A stretch of DNA of 39,405 nt from Vulcanimicrobiota bacterium (GCA_021107945.1 JAIORV010000060.1:1-39405), one strand, 5' to 3'. Numbered from the stretch's first letter, positions 9,269 to 18,097 are shown. Notes: generated by a model not told the origin, from the sequence alone. Made by a program: numbers and translations.

Positions 9269-10540
9269 ATGAAAAAAAGGTTAATGCTATTGATAATAAT
9301 GGTGATTTCACTTTGTGGAATTGCCAATGCACAGATAATGCCGGGATTAAGTCAATACCATCAATTATTTGGCTATGCTCTTGCAGGACTTACTGTTCTT
9401 CTTGTAGGTCTCTTGATATGGGAAATACAATTTCAAATTTCCCGGAGAAGGGGATCCGACGAAGATACAATGGTGAATATTATAGGGGTAAGTGAAGAAG
9501 GAGACGGCAAGGATGATGAAGATCCCATCAAGGCCCTTTTAAAAGCACAGGCGAAAAGCTCTCTCTCTCAGGAGGATGAAGAAGGAGTTTTACCCCCGTT
9601 TTTACAGGATGATGAAAAAACCTCACAATCTCATCCCGGCACACCACCGGGGGCTGTTCCTGTTGCCCAGGCAGGAGATGGGGGCGATCCTTTTAAGATG
9701 CTTTTAATGAAATCAGCGCATAAGGAAGAAGAAAAGATCGAGGAGAAGCCTTCTGTTCAGTCAACTCCAATTCCAACCCCCATTCCGGAGCAAAAGCCGG
9801 CCCAACCTCATTTTCAGCGAGCGGAGGATGATCCTTTCAAGGAGTTGTTGAAATCCCAGGAGAAAAAAATCGTCCCTCCAAAACCGGCAGGCAAAAAACC
9901 CGGAGTTAAAGAGGTCACACCCTCTGCCGGCCCGCCCAGGAAGAAGTTGGCATTTACTTCACCTGAGCCTGGAAGTTCAAAGAAGAAGAAGATAGCATTT
10001 AGCATTCCTTCACAGAAGTCTGCAGGGGGAGGTCTGTTTTCCAGGATTAGCGGCAGTGATGAGCAACAAACTGATGAACCTCAAAAGGGAGTAATAAAAC
10101 CTCCCGGTCCTTCAAAATCCCCTGTTTCTCCTGAAACTCTTGAAAGGGCGATAAATATTGATTCAGGTCAAAAAGATCGAAATGTAAAAATTCCAGATAG
10201 TAATAAGGTCATTTTAAAGAAGCCTGGAGTGAAATCTGTTCAAAGACATGAGCCGCCCCGCCTGAAGATAAGAAAGCGACTTGAGTTTGACATCGGGGGC
10301 AAGGCGACAGCTAAGGCAAAAGACGACCAGGCTCCTGATACTCAAAAGATATCGAAAAAAGGAAAAAGGTTGACACTTGATATACAGGCAAAGCGTGGTG
10401 TAAGGACTTCAAAATCGCGTGTCGCCCAAAAGAGTCCGGTCAAAACCGGCCCGGGTAATGTAAAAATTAAGCCCAAGCCTCCCGGAAAAGGAAACCTGGG
10501 AGCGCCGGAGACGAAAAAGTTTGAGCAGAAAAAAACTTGA
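9269..10540 (+). CDS. Bitopic membrane protein with basic, motif-repeating tail
   Basis: This 423-residue protein starts at ATG 9269 after CGGGAG. Residues 1-21 look like a cleavable signal peptide (KKR, hydrophobic core, ANA cleavage site). A second hydrophobic segment at 34-52 is followed by RRR, so the long C-terminal part should face the cytoplasm. That tail is Lys/Pro-rich and looks disordered. It carries three copies of a DPxKxLLxxx motif (85-94, 140-149, 188-197), two copies of KKPGVK (209-214, 317-322), and four basic-hydrophobic motifs (RKKLAF 224, KKKIAF 239, RKRLEF 335, GKRLTL 365). I recognise no family. An adaptor tethering the TPR and Roadblock partners to the inner membrane is inferred from these motifs and the operon position. 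Confidence 0.87.
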   Translation: MKKRLMLLIIMVISLCGIANAQIMPGLSQYHQLFGYALAGLTVLLVGLLIWEIQFQISRRRGSDEDTMVNIIGVSEEGDGKDDEDPIKALLKAQAKSSLSQEDEEGVLPPFLQDDEKTSQSHPGTPPGAVPVAQAGDGGDPFKMLLMKSAHKEEEKIEEKPSVQSTPIPTPIPEQKPAQPHFQRAEDDPFKELLKSQEKKIVPPKPAGKKPGVKEVTPSAGPPRKKLAFTSPEPGSSKKKKIAFSIPSQKSAGGGLFSRISGSDEQQTDEPQKGVIKPPGPSKSPVSPETLERAINIDSGQKDRNVKIPDSNKVILKKPGVKSVQRHEPPRLKIRKRLEFDIGGKATAKAKDDQAPDTQKISKKGKRLTLDIQAKRGVRTSKSRVAQKSPVKTGPGNVKIKPKPPGKGNLGAPETKKFEQKKT

Positions 10541-10582
10541 AGCAGTGTTATATGTTGAAAGCTATAGGAGGAGGAGATATTA

Positions 10583-11470
10583 GTGGTTCTTCCCAAGGGT
10601 AATCCCTTGATTGAAAAAGTACATTTGCCCTTTCCCGATGTCAATGTTATTATTAACAACCTTGAACAGCAGGGTTTTACAGGTTTTGTTAAGTTGGAAT
10701 TGTATAAGGTTGACGGTATTATCTTTTTTGTGCATGGCACAATGGTAAGGGCTCTTGAAATGGACGAATCAAGCAACAAGGTTCTCCCACTTGCGAGAAT
10801 CCTTAACAGGTTGAAAAAGAAAGAAGTGGATACTTCCACGTATGTTCTGTCTCCTCGTATCGTGGGGGTTATGTCCATGATTTTTGCGTTTCAACCTCTT
10901 TATCTGGCTTATGAAGTAAAGCAAAAAGAGTTGAAAAAAGTTATGACTACCCTTGAAGCCGATAGTTATACCGGAATAATTGAAGTGAAATCAAGAGATG
11001 GCGTTTCATATCTTCTGATTGATAAAGGTGAGATTTTAACTGACAGCTTCGCGAAAGAATATGGACAAATTGTATGTGGAACTGAAGCGGTAAGTAAGTT
11101 CCTGAATTTCATCTCCAAGAAGGGCGCGGTTATTAATATCTTTGCGGAAAAGCAAGATGAAATCGATAATAAAAAGAGGTCGATCGAGGAAGAATTGGAA
11201 AAGATCAAACAGTTAATAGTCAAGGAAGAGAGAGGCTTTTTCAAGGCCGGCGATACTTTCTGGGTAGATGAATACATTGTTCAGGAATGGGGAATAAGGA
11301 ATCTAAGGAGTTTACAGTTGGAATTGGAGACACCGGAAGGTGTTGTTCATATAGTAAAAGGGGCCGTGAGCAAGAAACTAGGAGGATATATCTCCGCAAC
11401 CGGCGGACTGCTAAAAAAATTAGACCTGAAAGAGGGAGATCTGGTAAGTATAAAACCGACCAGGTCATAA
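10583..11470 (+). CDS. Protein with two similar N-terminal alpha/beta domains, DUF4388-like pattern
   Basis: This 295-residue protein starts at GTG 10583 after AGGAGGAG. The two N-terminal halves share one pattern: a hydrophobic helix, TGxxxL/V, a strand with D-G and then FxxGxMVRA or IDKGEILTDS. This recalls the DUF4388/PATAN-type domains found with bacterial two-component and gliding proteins, but the match is by pattern only. A helical linker rich in Glu/Lys (about residues 193-215) leads to a C-terminal beta-rich part ending LKEGDLVSIKP, like a small barrel. There are no membrane segments. It sits between the membrane adaptor and the Roadblock gene, fitting a cytoplasmic signalling role. 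Confidence 0.83.
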   Translation: MVLPKGNPLIEKVHLPFPDVNVIINNLEQQGFTGFVKLELYKVDGIIFFVHGTMVRALEMDESSNKVLPLARILNRLKKKEVDTSTYVLSPRIVGVMSMIFAFQPLYLAYEVKQKELKKVMTTLEADSYTGIIEVKSRDGVSYLLIDKGEILTDSFAKEYGQIVCGTEAVSKFLNFISKKGAVINIFAEKQDEIDNKKRSIEEELEKIKQLIVKEERGFFKAGDTFWVDEYIVQEWGIRNLRSLQLELETPEGVVHIVKGAVSKKLGGYISATGGLLKKLDLKEGDLVSIKPTRS

Positions 11471-11550
11471 CATTTTTGGTTTTTCTTTTTTACCAATATC
11501 AGTTTGTTAAGACTCAGGCTAAAATATCCCGAAAGGAAGACGCTTAAAAC

Positions 11551-11907
11551 ATGGCGGAATTGAATAAAATACTTGAGAATCTTTGTACCGTTGAGGGAGT
11601 TCAGGGTGCGTTTTTAATCGACGAAGAGGGAAATATGGTTGAAAGTGTAATGGATCAACCGATAGATATTGACGGCATTACCAACCTGGCTTATCGTTGT
11701 GTTACTTCAGGTAGAATGATCGCCAATTCGATAGGAAAAAAAGCTCTGAAGCAATCCTATGTGGAGTTTAAGAATTCCAGCCTGACACTCGATCTTCTCA
11801 AGAATGATGCCATATTGGCATTACTTGCAACATCGGGATCGAATCTTGGCAGGATCAGACTTGAAATAAGGAAGAATAAGAAATCTGTCGAGAATTTACT
11901 CTCCTGA
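11551..11907 (+). CDS. Roadblock/LC7 domain protein
   Basis: This 118-residue protein starts at ATG 11551 after AAAGGAAG. It is one Roadblock/LC7 domain: an N-terminal helix, GVQGAFLIDEEGNMV as the first hairpin, a long central helix, then LDLL, AILALLA and a C-terminal helix. Family members form homodimers and commonly act as regulators or scaffolds for Ras-like small GTPases such as MglA, or cap larger complexes. No GTPase gene is present in this window, so the partner is unknown. A second Roadblock domain is fused to the TPR protein at 14172-15740, so the two could heterodimerise (inference). Confidence 0.9.
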   Translation: MAELNKILENLCTVEGVQGAFLIDEEGNMVESVMDQPIDIDGITNLAYRCVTSGRMIANSIGKKALKQSYVEFKNSSLTLDLLKNDAILALLATSGSNLGRIRLEIRKNKKSVENLLS

Positions 11908-11982
11908 ACACTTAAAATAAACATTCTATGACTATAGTGAAATTAATTCATACAATACCCGGCAATTGAAGGGGGTAAAAAT

Positions 11983-12357
11983 TTGAGCAAAAAGAAAGTG
12001 ATGATTGTTGATGATGAGGCACACATTGTCGAGCTTGTTAGGGTTTGTCTTGAAGATTCCAATTATGATATTATAGAAGCATATGACGGTCAAGAGGCGG
12101 TTAACAAGGCACAGGAAGATCATCCAGACCTTATTTTATTGGATATAATGCTTCCAAATATGGATGGATATGAAGTCTGTAAAATACTAAAAGATTCTGA
12201 TGAAACGAAAGAGATTCCCATAGTAATGTTAACCGCAAAGGGACAGGAAGTTGACAAGGTAAAGGGATTTCAAGCAGGAGCGGATGCTTATATGACAAAG
12301 CCTTTCAGTCCACTCAGATTGCTTACGGAGCTTGAAGAAAAGCTATCGGTATCTTGA
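11983..12357 (+). CDS. CheY-like single-domain response regulator
   Basis: This 124-residue protein starts at TTG 11983 after a strong GAAGGGGGT site. It has the full receiver set: acidic pair D10/D11, phospho-acceptor D54 in LILLDIMLP, switch T84 and K106 in TKPF. No output domain follows, so it must signal by protein contact, as CheY or PilG/DivK-type regulators do. The histidine kinase 184 nt downstream is the obvious candidate partner. It lies directly after the Roadblock gene. Confidence 0.95.
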   Translation: MSKKKVMIVDDEAHIVELVRVCLEDSNYDIIEAYDGQEAVNKAQEDHPDLILLDIMLPNMDGYEVCKILKDSDETKEIPIVMLTAKGQEVDKVKGFQAGADAYMTKPFSPLRLLTELEEKLSVS

Positions 12358-12541
12358 TAAAGCCTTTTTAATTGATGTTATGGTAATTATATTGATAGCC
12401 TGACGGAAGTCTATCGATAGTCAAATGGAAATATATATTTGTGATTTGAATCCATCAGTTTGAGTATGATGTTGGTTTTGGATGCCTCTTTTAAGTTGAA
12501 TATTGTAGGTAATCAGGAAATTTAGTTAGAAGGAATAGTGA

Positions 12542-14155
12542 GTGAATCAAGTAGGTAATCCGGAAAAAGACCATCCCGCTTATACTCAAGAAAAGGGCTT
12601 GTTGGCTCTATATGAAATAGTAAAAGCTGTCAATTCAACTCTCGACCTTGATGAGGTCTTGAATCTGATTATCAAGGAAACCACGAAACTATTTCATGCC
12701 GATGCGGGATCGGTCATGTTGTTAAATGAAAATTCGGTTCTAACCATAAAATCCGCACAGGGTCTCCCCGGTGAGATTATCAAAAACACCAGGGTGCGTC
12801 TTGGCGAGGGCATTGCAGGCTGGGTTGCCAAAACAGGTGAAACTCTGCTGCTCGATGGAAAAGTAACCGATCCTCGTTTCAAAAACCTTGTAGATCGTAA
12901 AGAGGAAATACTATCTTCCATTTGCACCCCTCTAAAGTGCAAGGGCAAAATAATCGGCGTGTTGATGCTGAGGAGGACGCACTTTAAGAGTTATACGGAA
13001 GAACAACGAAACTTGTTTTCCCTGATAGCCGATCAAGCTGCAATAGCTATTGAAAATGCGTCTCTTTACGAGGCTGAAAAGAAAAGAAGTTATGAGTTAA
13101 GAAGACTTAACGAAATTTTACGTCTGGAAAAATTGAAGATTGAGACTATTCTCTCAAGTATGGCGGACGGTGTAGTTGTAACAACCCCCGGAGGAGAGAT
13201 TATTCACATAAACCGCTCCACGGAGAGAATGCTCAATGTAAACGGAAAGGATATTGTCGGGAAGCATTTTGATCATCTCTTTACGGAAGAATGCTGTTTC
13301 GACGAAATAAAATATACCGTTATTGAAACGGACGGGAGATACAAGTCGGACTTCTCACGTAAGACTGATGACGGTGAGATGCATTTTAGATTAATCGGCA
13401 CTGTCATGAAAGGAAAGGGAGATAAGCCAGACGGACTTGTTATGGTGATTCAGAATATCACCGAGATGAAAAGGATTGACAAAATGAAATCGGAATTCGT
13501 CTCGATGGTAAGTCATGAACTTAGAACTCCACTCACATCTGTAGTGGGATTCGCAGAATTGATGATGAACAGGGAATTCAATCCGGAACGAAGAAAACGT
13601 TATCTTAACATTATTATCAAGGACTCGGAAAGGTTAATGAGGCTTATTGATGATTTGCTCGATCTCTCCAAGTTGGAAGCCGGGAAATTTTATTTCAAGC
13701 CGACACCTTTTAAAATAGATGAAATTATTTCCCAGGTGATGGAGAGTTTAAAGGGACAGGCCCCAGAGCATAATTTGCTTCTTGAAATTACCGAAGAAAT
13801 TCCGATTTTATCCCTGGATAGGGATATGTTTACTAACCTGATTTCAAATCTTCTATCCAATGCAGTTAAATATTCCCCCGATAGTGGGGATATCAAGGTA
13901 ACATTACAAAGTAATGAAAAAGAGGTATCGGTTTGTGTATCGGATCACGGAATCGGGATAGAAGCTGAAAAGATTCCCAGGATATTTGATAAGTTTTACC
14001 GGGTTGATTCTTCTCTGAATCGTAAAACCGGTGGAACAGGACTTGGACTTGCCACGGTAAAATATATTGTAGAAGAATTTGGAGGAAAGATATGGGTGGA
14101 GAGCGAATTGGGAAAAGGTAGTTCTTTTATCTTCACCCTACCTCTTGAGGATTGA
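12542..14155 (+). CDS. GAF-PAS sensor histidine kinase
   Basis: This 537-residue protein starts at GTG 12542 after AGAAGGA. A GAF domain spans about 24-180, a PAS domain about 197-310, then HisKA with the phosphorylated H325 in SHELRTPL, and HATPase_c with the N box at N440 and the G boxes DHGIGIE and GGTGLGL. There is no signal peptide or membrane helix, so it should sense a cytoplasmic ligand or partner. The CheY-like gene just upstream is the likely phosphoryl acceptor. The 184-nt gap before it is the longest inside the operon and holds an imperfect inverted repeat near 12393-12419 (ATTGATAG, CTATCGAT), so it may have its own promoter. Confidence 0.95.
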   Translation: MNQVGNPEKDHPAYTQEKGLLALYEIVKAVNSTLDLDEVLNLIIKETTKLFHADAGSVMLLNENSVLTIKSAQGLPGEIIKNTRVRLGEGIAGWVAKTGETLLLDGKVTDPRFKNLVDRKEEILSSICTPLKCKGKIIGVLMLRRTHFKSYTEEQRNLFSLIADQAAIAIENASLYEAEKKRSYELRRLNEILRLEKLKIETILSSMADGVVVTTPGGEIIHINRSTERMLNVNGKDIVGKHFDHLFTEECCFDEIKYTVIETDGRYKSDFSRKTDDGEMHFRLIGTVMKGKGDKPDGLVMVIQNITEMKRIDKMKSEFVSMVSHELRTPLTSVVGFAELMMNREFNPERRKRYLNIIIKDSERLMRLIDDLLDLSKLEAGKFYFKPTPFKIDEIISQVMESLKGQAPEHNLLLEITEEIPILSLDRDMFTNLISNLLSNAVKYSPDSGDIKVTLQSNEKEVSVCVSDHGIGIEAEKIPRIFDKFYRVDSSLNRKTGGTGLGLATVKYIVEEFGGKIWVESELGKGSSFIFTLPLED

Positions 14156-14174
14156 AAAGGAGGTAACCACTATT
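14155..14174 (+). promoter_or_regulatory. Strong Shine-Dalgarno preceding an ATT start
   Basis: AAAAGGAGGT at 14155-14164 is near-perfect anti-16S complementarity and begins at the last base of the kinase stop codon. Seven nt later (14172-14174) is ATT, in frame with the downstream TPR-Roadblock gene. No ATG, GTG or TTG lies at a usable distance. The nearest in-frame alternative is TTG 14145, which is upstream of this site and has no Shine-Dalgarno of its own. Confidence 0.65.
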
Positions 14175-15740
14175 TCCGGCATAGAAAATTCTGTCGAAAG
14201 ACAATTACAAACTTCACTTGATCAACAAATTCTAAAATTAAAGAAGATCCTGGATGAAAATCCCGGTGATCTTTCTGTGCTTATGGCATATGCCGAGGCG
14301 AACCTGAGGAAGGGAAATCGACTCGAAGCCATGAAAGCTTACCAGAAAGTTGTTAAAATCAAGCCTGAAGTGCCTGAGGTACGTATTGCCCTTACGAAAA
14401 TTTATATTTCAATGAAACATTACGAGGATGCATACAATGAAGTAGTAATGATTTTCGATATAGATGAAAAGAATATTGAAGGGCACATACTTCTGAAACA
14501 ATTACTCAGACTCATTGAACCCCCCGGCGACTTAAATGAGAAACTTGAAGCTCATACTGATTTCAAAGCTCCTCCGAAAAAAATAAAAGTTCTCCAGGCT
14601 CTTTACGACCTGGAAAAACGTAAATATTCCAGGTTGATTAATGATTTCAAGAGACAACTCGAAGAGGATGACGGCGACCCGGTTGTCATGTATCAGAGGA
14701 ATAAAGCGCAAGAAAGACTGGCAACGGCTAATCAGGCTCTTGAAGACCTGGAAAGTATGATGGGTGAGCCTGAAGAGGAAGAAGTACCGGTTGAAATCGA
14801 GGAAGTTGAAGTAGTAGAGGAAGTTCCGGTAGTTGAGGCAATTATGCCTGACGGAGAAGAAATACCTTCAGCAGAAGAAATGAAAGTAGTTGAGGAGTCG
14901 CCCGCAGAAAAAACTGGAGTTGAAACCGAGGAGGTTACGGAGGAAACTGCGGAAGAAGCGACTGAGTCATCCAGGGCAAGAGATACCGGGGATTTAGAAG
15001 AACAAGTAGTTGATACTGCCAAACTTGTTGAAATGGCTGAAGAACAGGTTGAAGAAGTGGAAGTTATCGAGCCTGTTGCTGAGGAAGTACCTGAAGCCGA
15101 GGCTGATATTGTTGAACCTGAAGAAAAGGCCATAGAGGAATTCCAGGTTGAAGATATGGATCTGGGTGAGCCAATCGGTGAGATTTCAGCTATTCCCCTC
15201 GAGGAACTTGCCGGCATTGAAGCTATTCCTATTGAAGAAATGATTGATGAAACGGTTCCTGAATTGGCAGAGTCCCCTGAAGCTGAAGAAAAAATTGTGC
15301 AAGAGGAAGAAATAGAAGAAAAACCTATCCTTTCTCAAGAGAGATTAGCTTATTATAATGAAATAATGGACGAGTTGGATATAGTTTTACAAGCTCTCAA
15401 CCGGACAAGGGGTGTGGTTTCATCTCTTGTTCTTGATAACACCGGGCATATATTACATCTACTCAGTATCGAGAACTTCAATTCTGATGAGCTTGGCTCG
15501 CAGGTACTTCAAGGAGTAAGTCCCCTTATAAAATGGGGAACCAATACCGACGAAGAGGGGAGAGAACTTTTATATTGGGTGCTTGAATTCAAGAAAGGAT
15601 TAATGGTTCTACAGCCTCTGACTTCTGATGTTTATCTTATCGTGCTGGGTAAGAGAGGGGCCAATTTTGGCGCAGTACGATATAGCATAGAAAAGAATAC
15701 AAGCAAATTACTGAGCGCGCTTGCGAATATGCCAGGATAG
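14172..15740 (+). CDS. TPR - acidic linker - Roadblock fusion protein
   Basis: The product is about 522 residues if it starts at ATT 14172. Residues 1 to about 190 form TPR helices ending in a charged coil. Residues about 196-387 are an acidic Glu/Val/Pro linker much like the one in the first TPR gene of the operon. Residues about 389-522 are a Roadblock-like domain (LDNTGHILHLLSIENF hairpin, long helix, then FKKGLMVLQPL and VYLIVLG strands). A longer frame runs back to ATG 14079 inside the kinase gene, but that start has no ribosome site and would add a non-TPR N-terminus. The fusion links the two signature modules of this operon, TPR scaffold and Roadblock, in one chain. It is expected to be cytoplasmic. 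Confidence 0.88.
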   Translation: MSGIENSVERQLQTSLDQQILKLKKILDENPGDLSVLMAYAEANLRKGNRLEAMKAYQKVVKIKPEVPEVRIALTKIYISMKHYEDAYNEVVMIFDIDEKNIEGHILLKQLLRLIEPPGDLNEKLEAHTDFKAPPKKIKVLQALYDLEKRKYSRLINDFKRQLEEDDGDPVVMYQRNKAQERLATANQALEDLESMMGEPEEEEVPVEIEEVEVVEEVPVVEAIMPDGEEIPSAEEMKVVEESPAEKTGVETEEVTEETAEEATESSRARDTGDLEEQVVDTAKLVEMAEEQVEEVEVIEPVAEEVPEAEADIVEPEEKAIEEFQVEDMDLGEPIGEISAIPLEELAGIEAIPIEEMIDETVPELAESPEAEEKIVQEEEIEEKPILSQERLAYYNEIMDELDIVLQALNRTRGVVSSLVLDNTGHILHLLSIENFNSDELGSQVLQGVSPLIKWGTNTDEEGRELLYWVLEFKKGLMVLQPLTSDVYLIVLGKRGANFGAVRYSIEKNTSKLLSALANMPG

Positions 15741-15784
15741 ATTTAACATGCCTTTTGGCTATTTACTATATAAAATTCAAGTAG

Positions 15785-15806
15785 AGGCTGGTCTCCTGAC
15801 CAGCCT
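15785..15806. repeat. REP-like hairpin, AGGCTGGTC stem
   Basis: A perfect 9-bp stem, AGGCTGGTC and GACCAGCCT, closes a TCCT loop in the 170-nt gap after the TPR-Roadblock gene. The same stem with loop GGGA recurs at 32413-32434 and, with one mismatch, at 39111-39132. No U-tract follows, so it is a dispersed repeat and not a clear intrinsic terminator. Nothing else is visible in 15741-15910. Confidence 0.75.
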
Positions 15807-15910
15807 TAAAAGTTGTGAAACAAAGAGATGGATCAGAGAATATCTAATTATTCAACTTGTAAGTCAACCTCCATTGTATAGCTCCGGATTAGAAGGAGGC
15901 GCTAGAGAAA

Positions 15911-18097
15911 TTGGGGAGTGACTCATCTGCGAAATCAGAAAAAAAAAGAGATATTTTTTGGATAGCTGGAGTAGTTATTCTCTTTTTCCTCTTTATCTAT
16001 CTTCCTTATGATCATGGCGGCTTTTATCCCCGCTCCTATGCACTTGCCGCAATACTGGCTTTTCCTTTCCTCGCCCTCAAAATCATCTTCCCCACAGGTG
16101 AGCGGTATGACAAGGGAATTGTAGTATCAACATATATATTTTTCATTTTTTTACTGTTATCAACTTATTTTTCAACCGATCGTCATAACAGTTTCCTGCA
16201 GTTGATTTACTATTTCCTATGCGCAGCAGGATTTATTCTGGGGTATCATGCCATCAAATATAAAAAAATATTTCGTTCCGTTGTTTATTTCCTGATGGCA
16301 AACCTGTTGCTTGTTTGCTTTTTCGGAATTCTCTATTATGTAATACAAACAAAACCATCAGCAAGGGCGTTTGGAAGATTCTACCAGGCGAACATATTGG
16401 GCGGATTCCTGATAATGTTTATTCCTATGGCTCTTATGGCGGCGTTCGTGGTGAAAAAATGGCTCCTTGCATCATTGTATATTCTCCTGACTGCAATTTC
16501 AATCACAATCCTGTTTTATACATTTTCCCTGGCTTCATTTATCAGCTTATTTCTTGCGATTCCCATCATTTTCTTTTTTGCCCGGAAATATGCCTCGCCG
16601 GGAAAAATTGCCCTTAAAACACTAATTATTCTCATTCTATTGTCCCTTTTTATTTTTGCATTGTCACCGGGTTTGAGAGATATTTCAAATCGAGCTGGAA
16701 ATAAGTCGCAAATAAAGGACGTTAAGGAAAATTCGAACAACATTAATAAACCTTCTTCATACACCGATACCGACAGTGGATATAGAAAGAAGTTTAAGAA
16801 GAAGATTTACAAAAGCGGCGTATGCAGGCTTGATTTTTACAACGCGGCAGTCAGAATTGCCCTTGAGAATCCGGTTGTGGGGGTGGGATTGGGAAATTTC
16901 CAGTATCATTATCCAAGGTATCAAAAAAGAGTGGAGTTTTTTGCAAAGTACCCGCACAATTTTTATCTCTCACTTGTCAGTCAGGCGGGCATACCTGCTC
17001 TTATCGCATTTCTTGTCCTGATACTTTTCCTTGCAAGAAGGATAAAGAGAAATATTTCCACAATGGATGAGGAGGATAATGATTTTATCAAGCCCGTTGC
17101 AATTGCAATGTCTGTCGGCTTGATAGCATCGCTTTTGCATATTTTTTTCGACGTGGATTTCACTTTCCTGAGCATTGCTTTCATCTTCTGGACTATTGCA
17201 GGAGTGCTTGCGGGAATCGGACAGAAAAAACCTGAACTACCGGACAGAACACCGGGACGGAGAATCCTCCGGTTGATCGCTGCGTTGTTTATCACACTCT
17301 TGATATTTCCACCTTTTTTCCATTATCTTTCATTTGATATGCAGGGAAGGGGCAGAGCCGCTCAGCAAAAACTCAGGAATAACCTGGCCGGGGAATGTTT
17401 TGAAAAAGCTATAAAACTTGATCCTTTTGATAATGAAGCTTACAGGATATACGCATATTTTCTGTGTAAGACGGGGAAGCCCGACAGGGCGCTTCCACTT
17501 GTTGACAAGGCGATAAAACTAAGTCCCCGGAGGGCGAGACTCCGTGAGACAAGAGGGGTGATCCTGGATGCTCTCAAACGCCCGAAGGAAGCTAATAAAT
17601 CATATTTGACATCGATTTCTCTGGATCCCATAAACCAGATATATTCCTATATAGGACTGGGCAGGAATTATGAGAAAGCAGGCGATAAAGCTGCGGCGAT
17701 GGACATGTATAGAAAAGTCATTTCGTATTATGAGAATATTGATTATACCGACCTCTGGTATTTCCGGACTACTCGCCTGAAACCCCAGGTTTCTCTCGCT
17801 TATTATTCCGTGGGGAATCTTTATATTGAAAGAAAAGAATATGGAAAGGCCGTTCAGGCGTTTCATAAATCCCTGGAGCATGAAGAGTTATCCCCTGCCA
17901 TGTTCGGCCTCGGTTATGCTTATCTTGGGATGGGTGAGTATCAAAAAGCGATTGTGGCATTTCTTCGTTTCTCTGAAAAAAGAAAGGATATAGCCATATC
18001 GCATTACTATATTTCAGAATGCTACAAGAAGCTTGGGGATAATGAAAATACAGCGAAACATATGGACATTTATCGTGAGTTGTCGAAGGGGAAATAG
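15911..18097 (+). CDS. O-antigen ligase/polymerase-like membrane protein with TPR tail
   Basis: This 728-residue protein starts at TTG 15911, about 11 nt after GAAGGAGG. Roughly eleven hydrophobic segments fill residues 15-480. The large loop before the last segments holds a Wzy_C-type region with ENPVVGVGLGNF and then PHNFYLSLVSQAGIPAL, the conserved His-containing motif of the O-antigen ligase/WaaL-PglL group. Residues about 485-728 are TPR repeats. Family members transfer or polymerise lipid-linked glycans on the outer face of the inner membrane; the TPR tail would also face outside. Whether it acts on lipopolysaccharide, an exopolysaccharide or a glycoprotein cannot be told. Its TPR tail links it thematically to the upstream operon. 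Confidence 0.88.
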   Translation: MGSDSSAKSEKKRDIFWIAGVVILFFLFIYLPYDHGGFYPRSYALAAILAFPFLALKIIFPTGERYDKGIVVSTYIFFIFLLLSTYFSTDRHNSFLQLIYYFLCAAGFILGYHAIKYKKIFRSVVYFLMANLLLVCFFGILYYVIQTKPSARAFGRFYQANILGGFLIMFIPMALMAAFVVKKWLLASLYILLTAISITILFYTFSLASFISLFLAIPIIFFFARKYASPGKIALKTLIILILLSLFIFALSPGLRDISNRAGNKSQIKDVKENSNNINKPSSYTDTDSGYRKKFKKKIYKSGVCRLDFYNAAVRIALENPVVGVGLGNFQYHYPRYQKRVEFFAKYPHNFYLSLVSQAGIPALIAFLVLILFLARRIKRNISTMDEEDNDFIKPVAIAMSVGLIASLLHIFFDVDFTFLSIAFIFWTIAGVLAGIGQKKPELPDRTPGRRILRLIAALFITLLIFPPFFHYLSFDMQGRGRAAQQKLRNNLAGECFEKAIKLDPFDNEAYRIYAYFLCKTGKPDRALPLVDKAIKLSPRRARLRETRGVILDALKRPKEANKSYLTSISLDPINQIYSYIGLGRNYEKAGDKAAAMDMYRKVISYYENIDYTDLWYFRTTRLKPQVSLAYYSVGNLYIERKEYGKAVQAFHKSLEHEELSPAMFGLGYAYLGMGEYQKAIVAFLRFSEKRKDIAISHYYISECYKKLGDNENTAKHMDIYRELSKGK

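Noticed and set aside
15785-15806. Intrinsic terminator of the TPR operon
   Set aside because: The stem is strong but no U-tract follows, and the same sequence recurs inside a dispersed element.
15721-15921. 66-residue plus-strand frame after the TPR-Roadblock gene
   Set aside because: It overlaps the end of one gene and the start of the next, covers the AGGCTGGTC hairpin and has no ribosome site.
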